This document shows positions 17,697 to 24,232 of a stretch of 64,000 bases of DNA, one piece after another. Made by a program: the position numbers and the translations under genes. Positions within the stretch are counted from its first letter, which is position 1, and every line of letters starts with the position of its first letter. The stretch covers positions 1 through 64,000 of the forward strand of contig JBOGWB010000076.1 in the NCBI GenBank assembly GCA_050693035.1, written 5' to 3'. Source of the DNA: DASYVD01 sp050693035 (GTDB taxonomy: Bacteria; Actinomycetota; UBA4738; CALAEC01). The notes under the pieces were generated by a model. The model worked only from the letters and a program-made list of their open reading frames with translations. It was not told the DNA's origin and did no database searches.

Positions 17697-17924
17697 ATGG
17701 CCAAGGACGAATTCAAGCGCCTCACCAAGGAGGAGCTCGACGCTCTGGCCGGCGAGCCCCTCCCTGAGCGGGCGGCCATGTCGCTGATCAACGCGAACGT
17801 GGCTGCACCGATCAACCTCGCCCTGGCCGCGAACATCGCATCGGACAACTCGACGGCCGTGGCAATCGCCGAGCAGGACGTGGACATCGACCAGTCCGCC
17901 GGCTCGATCGTCGAGGGCCCGTAG
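17697..17924 (+). CDS. Tandem conserved peptide 3 (candidate precursor peptide)
   Basis: 75 aa from ATG 17697, with GAAGGAGGG upstream; ATG 17679 is in frame but lies before that site. Sequence parts: FKRLTKEELDALAGEPLPER, AAMSLINANVAAPINLALAA, IASDNSTAVAIAEQ, DVDIDQSAGSIVEGP. It is the most divergent copy in the tail, but its leader and its ending DIDQxAGSIV are kept. It is followed by a strong hairpin and then the PqqD-M50 gene. Confidence 0.82.
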   Translation: MAKDEFKRLTKEELDALAGEPLPERAAMSLINANVAAPINLALAANIASDNSTAVAIAEQDVDIDQSAGSIVEGP

Positions 17925-17951
17925 GCGAGGACGACCGAGGAGAAAGCCGAT

Positions 17952-17983
17952 AGGAGGGGCGGTCCGCAAGGGCCGCCCCTCCT
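17952..17983 (+). terminator. Strong hairpin with GNRA loop between peptides and protease gene
   Basis: AGGAGGGGCGGTCC (17952-17965) pairs over 14 positions, including one U-G, with GGGCCGCCCCTCCT (17970-17983) around a GCAA tetraloop. There is no T-run after it, so it may act as a partial terminator or an mRNA end-stabiliser. Either would leave more message for the three peptides than for the downstream protease, as is usual in precursor-peptide operons. Confidence 0.65.
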
Positions 17984-18006
17984 CGGCTGAGAGGGAGGAC
18001 GAAGTC

Positions 18007-19644
18007 ATCACTCAGGAAGCCACCACCGCAGCCCTCCCGGCGGAGGAAGCGCTGCCGCGGCTCGCCGAGGGCGTCGAGCTCCTCGGGCGGGCCGAGGACT
18101 CCGGGTACCGGGAGCCTCCTTACATGGTCCGTCGTTCCGACGGGCAGATGGTCCAGCTTCCTCCCCTCCTGTACCTGATCGCCGAGCGCTCCGACGGGAG
18201 CCGCACCGAAGAGCAGATCGCCGACGAGGTCTCGGAGATCGTCCAGCGCGGCCTCGACCCGGACGATGTCCGCACGCTCGTGGATCAGAAGCTTCGGCCC
18301 CTGGGGATCATGGCCCTCCCCGACGGGTCGAGTCCCAAAATCGAGAAGGTCAATCCGCTCCTGGCTCTGCGGTTCCGGGCGGCCCTGATCCCCGAATCGG
18401 TCACCAACGCCGTGGCCGTGCTGTTCCGCCCCCTCTTCTTTCCGCCGGTGATCCTGGCGGTGCTCGCGGGACTGGTGGTCGTCGACGGGTGGCTGTTCTT
18501 CGGCCACGGGTTCGCACAGAGCGTGCGGCACATGCTGTACGCGCCCTTGCTCCTGATCCTGGTGTTCGCGTTCGTGGTGATCGCCGGGATGCTGCACGAG
18601 ACCGGTCACGCCGCGGGATGCCGCTACGGAGGAGGCCGGCCCGGCGTCATGGGAGCCGGCATCTACGTCGTGTGGCCGGCCTTCTACACCGACGTGACCG
18701 ACTCGTATCGACTATCGAAGGGCGGGCGCCTGCGCACGGACCTGGGCGGAGTGTACTTCAACGCCATCTTCATCCTGCTCACCGCGGGGGCGTACTTCCT
18801 CACCGGGTTCGAGGTCCTCCTCATCGTGATCTTCGTCCAGCACCTCGAGATCATCCGCCAGCTCCTCCCGCTCCTGCGATTCGACGGCTATCTGGTGCTC
18901 TCCGACCTCACGGGAGTGCCGGATCTCTTTTCCCGGATCGGGCCCATCCTGGTGAGCCTGATCCCGGGGAAGAGACCCGACCGGCGGGTGGTGGCCCTGA
19001 AACCGTGGGTCCGGCTGGTGGTGACGGTGTGGGTCCTGGTGGTGGTCCCGGTGCTCGCCTTCTACCTGCTGATGGCGCTGGTGTACGCCCCCCGGATCTT
19101 CGCCACCGGGTGGGACTCGTTCTGGGTTCAGCTCGACCGGACCACCGGGGCTTTCGGAGCGGGGAAGGGCCTGGCGGGAACGGCGGGGATCCTCCACATG
19201 CTCGCGCTGGCCCTGCCGGCCATGGGACTCGTCTACGGCCTCGGCCGGATCACCACCCAGGGCAGCCGGAAGATGTGGACCAGCACCGAGGGCCGCCCCG
19301 CCATGCGGGCGGTGGGTATGGCCGCCATCGTCGCCGCCCTGGGCGGCCTGGCCTTCGTGTGGTGGCCCGACGGCGACTACAAGCCGGTGCAACCCGGTGA
19401 GCGGTGGACGGTGCCCGAGGCGGTGTCCGTCGCCACCACGACGGCCTCCGGCGACGCCGCGTTCCAGGACGTCCCGGCCAACTGGAGCGGGGCCACGGAG
19501 GACACGACGACCGGCGAGGAGGAGGACTCCACGGAGACGGACCCGGGGACGACGCCCTCCCCCACCGAGTCGCCTTCGCCGTCCCCGACCGCAGAGCCCA
19601 GCCCGACGGCGTCGCCGACCCCAACCCCGACGACCAGTCCCTAG
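18007..19644 (+). CDS. PqqD-like domain fused to M50 (site-2-type) membrane metalloprotease
   Basis: 545 aa if begun at ATC 18007, the codon 8 nt after GGGAGG. The only standard start in frame, ATG 18124, would cut into the conserved N-terminal domain. Residues about 20-95 resemble PqqD-type winged-helix peptide-binding domains (EPPYMVRRSDGQMVQLPPLL, TEEQIADEVSEIVQRGLD). The membrane part carries the M50 zinc motif HETGHAAG (His197, Glu198, His201) and the second-motif equivalent LLRFDGYLVLSDL (Asp293), with several helices. A long Thr/Pro/Ser tail ends the protein outside the membrane. Related proteins are annotated as peptide zinc metalloproteases. It may bind the leaders of the tandem peptides and cut them during export; this is inferred from context. 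Confidence 0.78.
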   Translation: MTQEATTAALPAEEALPRLAEGVELLGRAEDSGYREPPYMVRRSDGQMVQLPPLLYLIAERSDGSRTEEQIADEVSEIVQRGLDPDDVRTLVDQKLRPLGIMALPDGSSPKIEKVNPLLALRFRAALIPESVTNAVAVLFRPLFFPPVILAVLAGLVVVDGWLFFGHGFAQSVRHMLYAPLLLILVFAFVVIAGMLHETGHAAGCRYGGGRPGVMGAGIYVVWPAFYTDVTDSYRLSKGGRLRTDLGGVYFNAIFILLTAGAYFLTGFEVLLIVIFVQHLEIIRQLLPLLRFDGYLVLSDLTGVPDLFSRIGPILVSLIPGKRPDRRVVALKPWVRLVVTVWVLVVVPVLAFYLLMALVYAPRIFATGWDSFWVQLDRTTGAFGAGKGLAGTAGILHMLALALPAMGLVYGLGRITTQGSRKMWTSTEGRPAMRAVGMAAIVAALGGLAFVWWPDGDYKPVQPGERWTVPEAVSVATTTASGDAAFQDVPANWSGATEDTTTGEEEDSTETDPGTTPSPTESPSPSPTAEPSPTASPTPTPTTSP

Positions 19645-19653
19645 GAGGAGCCG

Positions 19654-20346
19654 ATGAGTCGTCATACGCGGGCCGTGGCAGGATCCCTCCTTGCGGCGGC
19701 GCTGTTCGCGGGAACGGTCTCCCGTTCGGCGCTGGCGCAGGAGACCGAAGAGCCGCCCGGCGGAGGCAGCGGCGGCGACAACGTGGCCGTGGCCATCAAC
19801 ACCAAGGACGGGTTCGACCTCTTCCGCCTAGCGTTCAAGATCACCCGGGCCACCGGCGAGGTGGTGGACGCGTCGAACGCCGCAGTGGCCTTCTCGAGTT
19901 GCACGGAGTGCCAGACCATCGCCATCGCGTTCCAGGTGGTGCTGATCTTCTCCGACCCCAGCGTGATCACCACCGAGAACGTGGCCATCGCCATCAACTA
20001 CCTGTGCGAGCTGTGCGAGAGCCTGGCGTACGCCTATCAGTTCGTGTTCAGCACCGGTGGGCCGGTACGCTTCACCCCCGAGGGCCACCGGGCCCTCGCC
20101 CAGCTGCGGAAGGAACTGCACGACCTCCGGAGATCGGACCTCACCCTGGAGGAGCTGGTGGCGGAGCTCAGGGAGCTGGCCGCGAGGCTCGAGCAGATCA
20201 TCCGCACGGAGCTGGTCGCCGCCGGGCCGACGCCGGAGGTGGAGGTGACGATGGAGCCGAGCCCCGAGGAGACACCTTCCCCGTCGCCGTCGCCGTCGCC
20301 GTCGCCACCGGAGGCCACTCCCTCCCCGAGCCCAAGCGAGGGATGA
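19654..20346 (+). CDS. Secreted protein with paired CxxC repeats
   Basis: 230 aa with a signal peptide ending near SALAQE and ribosome site AGGAGGAG. After a Gly-rich linker come NVAVAINTKDGFDLFRLAF, NAAVAFSSCTECQTIAIAFQ and NVAIAINYLCELCESLAYAY. These are two related units, each with CxxC followed by an alternating small/hydrophobic strand. Then come a charged coiled-coil-like helix (AQLRKELHDLRRSDLTLEEL) and a Pro/Ser tail encoded by a hexanucleotide repeat. I recall similar proteins beside M50 genes in other actinobacteria, but know no function. The cysteines may form disulfides, bind metal or link to the peptides. It begins 9 nt after the protease stop, so it is cotranscribed. Confidence 0.75.
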   Translation: MSRHTRAVAGSLLAAALFAGTVSRSALAQETEEPPGGGSGGDNVAVAINTKDGFDLFRLAFKITRATGEVVDASNAAVAFSSCTECQTIAIAFQVVLIFSDPSVITTENVAIAINYLCELCESLAYAYQFVFSTGGPVRFTPEGHRALAQLRKELHDLRRSDLTLEELVAELRELAARLEQIIRTELVAAGPTPEVEVTMEPSPEETPSPSPSPSPSPPEATPSPSPSEG

Positions 20347-20348
20347 AC

Positions 20349-21212
20349 ATGAGGAATCGCTTCGCGATCGGATCAGCCGCGGTGGCCGTGGGGATGCTCC
20401 TATCGGCGTGCGCCCGCCCGGGAGCGCAAGAGGTGCTCTCCGACACCGCCGCGAACCTCCCCCGGATCGACAGCGGCGTCCTGACCATGAAGATGATCAC
20501 CGAGTCTTCTGGCCAGCTCGCCGGGGAGATGGGCTTCGAGCTCGAGGGGCCCTTCGCCCTTCCCGTCGGTGACGAGACCCTCCCCGTGGCCGAGTTCCGG
20601 TACACGCAGATCGCCGGGCCGCAGTCGGCTGAGGCCACGTTCATCTCCACGGGCCAGGAGGCCTTCATCGAGATCGACGGGCAGGCCTACGAGCTACCCG
20701 CCGAAGACCTCGCCGAGGAGCCGGCCGCGGCCCCCGCGGCGGCCGCCGCGGGCCTGGGCACGATCCGGCTCGACCGGTGGATCCGGGACCCCGAGCTCTC
20801 CGACGGCGGGGAGGTCGGTGGGACCGACACGTGGAAGGTCACCGCCGAACTGGACGCGGCGGTGGCCATCCCCGACCTGATGCAGCTCTCCGGCTCCCTC
20901 GGTTCCACCGGCATGCTGGCGGCGTTTCAGGGAGCCGGATCGGAGCAGCTCGAGCAGGCCGTGGAGTCCTCCACGATCGAGGTTTACACGGGGAAGGACG
21001 ACCGCCTCCTCCGGCGCCTGGTGATGGACGTCCGTCTGGGGCTCTCCCACCTAGAGGAAGAGCTCGGCGACGCCGTCACCGGGCTCGCCGGTGTGCATCT
21101 GCAGTTCGAGGTGGGGGTGTCGGACATCGGCCGGCAGGTCTCGGTGGAGGCACCCACCGACGCGCTGCCGATCTCGGAGCTGGCTGCCCGGGGGGCAGAG
21201 CAGGGGGATTGA
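20349..21212 (+). CDS. Putative lipoprotein, last gene of the peptide cluster
   Basis: 287 aa from ATG 20349 (GAGGGA 5 nt upstream); ATG 20343 overlapping the previous stop is the alternative. Signal peptide with lipobox MLLSAC, so it is anchored on the outer face of the membrane. The mature part has alternating strands (VLTMKMITESSGQLAGEMGF, FRYTQIAGPQSAEATFIS) and distantly recalls LppX/LprG-type lipid-binding lipoproteins, but I cannot confirm this. It is convergent with the GlpR-like gene, separated by 20 nt with no obvious terminator. Confidence 0.7.
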   Translation: MRNRFAIGSAAVAVGMLLSACARPGAQEVLSDTAANLPRIDSGVLTMKMITESSGQLAGEMGFELEGPFALPVGDETLPVAEFRYTQIAGPQSAEATFISTGQEAFIEIDGQAYELPAEDLAEEPAAAPAAAAAGLGTIRLDRWIRDPELSDGGEVGGTDTWKVTAELDAAVAIPDLMQLSGSLGSTGMLAAFQGAGSEQLEQAVESSTIEVYTGKDDRLLRRLVMDVRLGLSHLEEELGDAVTGLAGVHLQFEVGVSDIGRQVSVEAPTDALPISELAARGAEQGD

Positions 21213-21232
21213 CGAGAACGGGGGCGGGTCGG

Positions 21233-21775
21233 CTAGCGAGCCAGCAGCCGGATGCCGGCGTCGGCCAGGTCGTCGGGGTCCGGCGCGGACGCGCCGTTCT
21301 CCTGGAAGGCGGGGGCCAGGGTGGCGTGCCCGTTCCCGCTCCCCTCGAGGACGGCCGTGGGGGCGGCATGGCCGTTCCCCGCCCCAGCACGGCCCACCGA
21401 CGTTCCCGACTGCGGGGGGTGGAGCCTGACCAACAGGTAGATGTAGGTGGCCAGGACGCCGAAGAAGGCCGCCGTCACCCACCACATCGCTCGGAGGGGC
21501 GGGAACGCCCCGATCAGCCCGGTGAGCGCGATGACCTCGGCCAGCACGGTGAACACGCGGCGGCGGCGCTCGCGGGCCCGGGCCCTGGCCCGGCCGCCGG
21601 TCCCCAGGAACCGCTCGTCCCGCCGGGGGACGAGCACCCACCGTCCCGGGCGGTTCAGGTGCGACAGCATGTCCATGTCTTTTTCGAACCCCTCGACGCT
21701 CTCTTGTGGTCCTCGGTGGGGGATGAGGAAGACGGCCCAGATGATGCCCAATACCGCGAGCAGAAGCCAATCCAC
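21233..21775 (-). CDS. Divisome membrane protein of the SepX/GlpR family
   Basis: 180 aa from GTG 21775 (GGAGGT upstream). Residues 1-20 are a membrane helix (VDWLLLAVLGIIWAVFLIPH), followed by a cytoplasmic segment (EGFEKDMDMLSHLNRPGRWV) and a basic stretch (RARARERRRRVFTVLAEVI) leading into two further helices, then a variable tail. This order matches actinobacterial SepX (Streptomyces) and GlpR (Corynebacterium), the membrane receptor for gephyrin-like Glp, which helps place the division machinery. It lies 224 nt downstream of glp on the same strand; in corynebacteria rimJ separates the two, but no rimJ is present here. Confidence 0.7.
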   Translation of the reverse strand: MDWLLLAVLGIIWAVFLIPHRGPQESVEGFEKDMDMLSHLNRPGRWVLVPRRDERFLGTGGRARARARERRRRVFTVLAEVIALTGLIGAFPPLRAMWWVTAAFFGVLATYIYLLVRLHPPQSGTSVGRAGAGNGHAAPTAVLEGSGNGHATLAPAFQENGASAPDPDDLADAGIRLLAR

Positions 21776-21998
21776 CCGACGCACCTCCGCAGCCAGTCTC
21801 CCGGCCCGACCGCAAGATACTGCGCTCCACGCACGGTAACACCCAACATATAGGGCGGGCAATCACATCAGTGTAATTCGGGGGCGGGCTTGCCTTTTTA
21901 GGAGAGGAAGCAATTCGCCCCGGGACGGACGAACGAACGGAGGATGGCACCCGCCATGCGCGGCGTGATCCGCGTGGAGGGCTGAGACAGCTCGCCGT

Positions 21999-23237
21999 TC
22001 AGCGGTCCAGCGAGCGGAACACCTGCACGCGCACCTGGGTACCGGCCGGCACGCTCCCCTGCTCCGGCGGCACCAGGATGAGGCCGTTCGCCCGAACCAG
22101 GGCGGCGAGAAAGTTCGGGCCCGCCGGGCCGGTCGGCTTGGCCTGCCACTTCCCCTCGACCCGCCCGACCCTGGCCGGGGCCACCAGGGTGAGGCCGGAA
22201 GGCGCGGAGACCTCATCGTCGAGGGCGGCCATCACCTCCGGCCGCTTGATGTCCTGCCGCCCCATCATCCTGAGCAGCGCGGGGCGCACGAACATCTCGA
22301 ACGACACGAATGAGGAGACGGGGCTCCCCGACAGGAGGAAGAACGGCATCCCCTCGATCGTCCCGACCACCTGGGTCATGCCGGGGTACATGGCCACCTG
22401 GAGCCACTCGAGGTCGGCCACGCTGGCCAGGGCGTGCACCAACCGGGACGCCTCGTCCTCCATGGCCAGGGCGACGAACGCGTCGGCCCGAACGAGGTTC
22501 GAAAGGAGGGCCTCGCGGAGGTCCTCGTCGCTCCCCGAGACGATCCCCATGCGATAGGGCACCGCCCCCAGGTCGCGGAGGGCGCCGAACACCGTGTAGG
22601 AGGCGGAGTCGCGAACGGAGCCGAACTCCGCCGGTTGGCCCGGTTCGACCAGGCCGTTGCCGACGGACAACACCCCGACCCGGACCTTCGGGTGGGAGAG
22701 CGCCGCGGGCCGTCCCGAAGCGGCCAGGATGCCGATCTCCGGGCCCGAGATCCGCCGTCCCGCCGGCACCAGCACTTCTCCCGCCCGGACGTCCTCGCCC
22801 GCGGGGCGGACGTACGATCCCGGCGGCAGGGCCTCGGTCACCCGGACGGTCTCACCTTCGACCGCGCAAGCCTCGAGCGGCACCACCGTGTCGGCTCCGG
22901 CCGGGAGCGGCGCGCCGGGGACGATCCGCACGGCCTCGCCCCACCCGACCGTGGCGTCGGGCGGACGTCCCGTCACCGACCGTCCGGTGATGCGCAACGC
23001 GGCCGGAGCTTCGGCAGAGGCGCCGTGGACGTCCGCAGCCCGCACGGCGATGCCGTCGACCTCCGAAGAGGAGAAGGAGGGGATGTCGAACTCCGCCGCC
23101 ACATCACGCGCCAGCACGCAACCGTGGGCCTCGATCAGCGGCAGCTCGATGGGTGACAGAGGCCGAACTGCCTCGAGCATCCGGCGCCGCGCGTGATCGA
23201 TCGGGATCATCGAAGACGTCATGGTCACGCAGGCCAT
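21999..23237 (-). CDS. glp: MoeA/gephyrin-like molybdotransferase (Glp-type)
   Basis: 412 aa from ATG 23237, or 407 from ATG 23222; no ribosome site decides between them. MoeA domain order is visible: EVDGIAVRAADV (normally MDGYA), GDEL-loop equivalent VLSVGNGLVEPG, RDSASYTVFG (normally RDSN), and LSGSPVSSFVSFE (normally LPGNPVS). The GGVSVGxxD loop is not recognisable, and several active-site residues of true MoeA have changed. Together with galU upstream and the SepX/GlpR-like gene downstream, this suggests the division-linked Glp paralogue rather than a molybdenum-cofactor enzyme. No other moa/moe gene is in the window. Confidence 0.75.
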   Translation of the reverse strand: MACVTMTSSMIPIDHARRRMLEAVRPLSPIELPLIEAHGCVLARDVAAEFDIPSFSSSEVDGIAVRAADVHGASAEAPAALRITGRSVTGRPPDATVGWGEAVRIVPGAPLPAGADTVVPLEACAVEGETVRVTEALPPGSYVRPAGEDVRAGEVLVPAGRRISGPEIGILAASGRPAALSHPKVRVGVLSVGNGLVEPGQPAEFGSVRDSASYTVFGALRDLGAVPYRMGIVSGSDEDLREALLSNLVRADAFVALAMEDEASRLVHALASVADLEWLQVAMYPGMTQVVGTIEGMPFFLLSGSPVSSFVSFEMFVRPALLRMMGRQDIKRPEVMAALDDEVSAPSGLTLVAPARVGRVEGKWQAKPTGPAGPNFLAALVRANGLILVPPEQGSVPAGTQVRVQVFRSLDR

Positions 23238-23269
23238 GGTACCCCGGCAGCCTCGACCGGACCGTGGTT

Positions 23270-24160
23270 CTACAGGAGCTTCTTGCGCTGGACGAAATCC
23301 GCGAGGAACTGCCGGAACTCCTGGCCGAAGTCCTCCCGCTCCGCGGCGAGCTCCACCGTGGCCCTGAGGTAGTCGAGCTTCTTCCCGATGTCGTAGCGCG
23401 GGCCCTCGTAGGTGAACGCATACACCGCCTGCTCTCGGGCCAGCAGCCGGATGGCGTCGGTGAGCTGAACCTCCCCGTTCGCGTCGGGAGAGGTCTCCCG
23501 GAGCGCGTCGAAGACCTCGGGGGTCAGGATGTACCGTCCGATCACCGCCAGGTTCGAGGGAGCATCTTCGGGCGACGGCTTCTCGACGATGTCCACCACT
23601 CGGGCCAGGTGGTCCTCCACGAATTCGGGCTCCACCGCGCCGTACAGGCTGATCTCCTCCCGGCGCACCTCCTGGACCGCGACGACGCTCCGCCCGTACC
23701 GGTCGTAGATGTCGATCATCTGCTGGAGGAGGGGACGCGACGCCGCCACGATGTCGTCTCCGAGGAGCACGGCGAACGGCTCCCCCGCCACGTGCTGCTC
23801 GGCCACGGCGACGGCAGCGCCCAGCCCCATCGGGTCGCGCTGCCGGATGTAGTGGATCGAGCCCATCTCGGTGATCTCCCGGACCGCCTTGACCTCGTCG
23901 TGCTTCCCGGCCCGCTCCAGGTACGCCTCGAGCTCGAAGGAGCGGTCGAAGTGGTCCTCCAGGGTGCGCTTACCGCGGCCGGTGATGATCAGGATGTCCC
24001 GGAGCCCCGCCTGCGCCGCCTCCTCGACGACGTATTGGATGGCGGGCTTGTCCACCACGGGAAGCATCTCCTTCGGTTGCGCCTTGGTGGCCGGGAGGAA
24101 GCGCGTGCCGAGCCCCGCCGCCGGGATGACTGCCTTCTTGACCCGCACTCGCCGTTCCAT
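23270..24160 (-). CDS. galU: UTP-glucose-1-phosphate uridylyltransferase
   Basis: 296 aa. Nucleotide-binding start AVIPAAGLGTRFLPATKAQP, uridine site YVVEEAAQAGLRDILIITGR, and GLGAAVAVAEQHVAGEPFAV with DD metal site in LLGDDIV. It makes UDP-glucose for wall polysaccharides and glycolipids. Length is normal. Together with galT and gpgS elsewhere in this window it feeds nucleotide-sugar metabolism. It precedes glp by 32 nt, likely in one operon. Confidence 0.93.
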   Translation of the reverse strand: MERRVRVKKAVIPAAGLGTRFLPATKAQPKEMLPVVDKPAIQYVVEEAAQAGLRDILIITGRGKRTLEDHFDRSFELEAYLERAGKHDEVKAVREITEMGSIHYIRQRDPMGLGAAVAVAEQHVAGEPFAVLLGDDIVAASRPLLQQMIDIYDRYGRSVVAVQEVRREEISLYGAVEPEFVEDHLARVVDIVEKPSPEDAPSNLAVIGRYILTPEVFDALRETSPDANGEVQLTDAIRLLAREQAVYAFTYEGPRYDIGKKLDYLRATVELAAEREDFGQEFRQFLADFVQRKKLL

Positions 24161-24232
24161 GGGGGGAAGAGTGTAAGCCCCCGGCCCCGGGCTCGGAAGG
24201 CCTGAGCGACCTACCGCGCCTCGGTGGCCGGC

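Noticed and set aside
17124..17924. Tandem small peptides as antitoxins or DNA-binding proteins
   Set aside because: No toxin gene, ribbon-helix-helix or HTH pattern is present; three near-identical copies in front of a PqqD-M50 gene fit substrates better.
20278..20310. A run of CCGTCG/CCGTCGCC units as a possible CRISPR-like or regulatory repeat
   Set aside because: It is an in-frame hexanucleotide repeat coding Pro-Ser in the tail of the CxxC protein, with no spacers.
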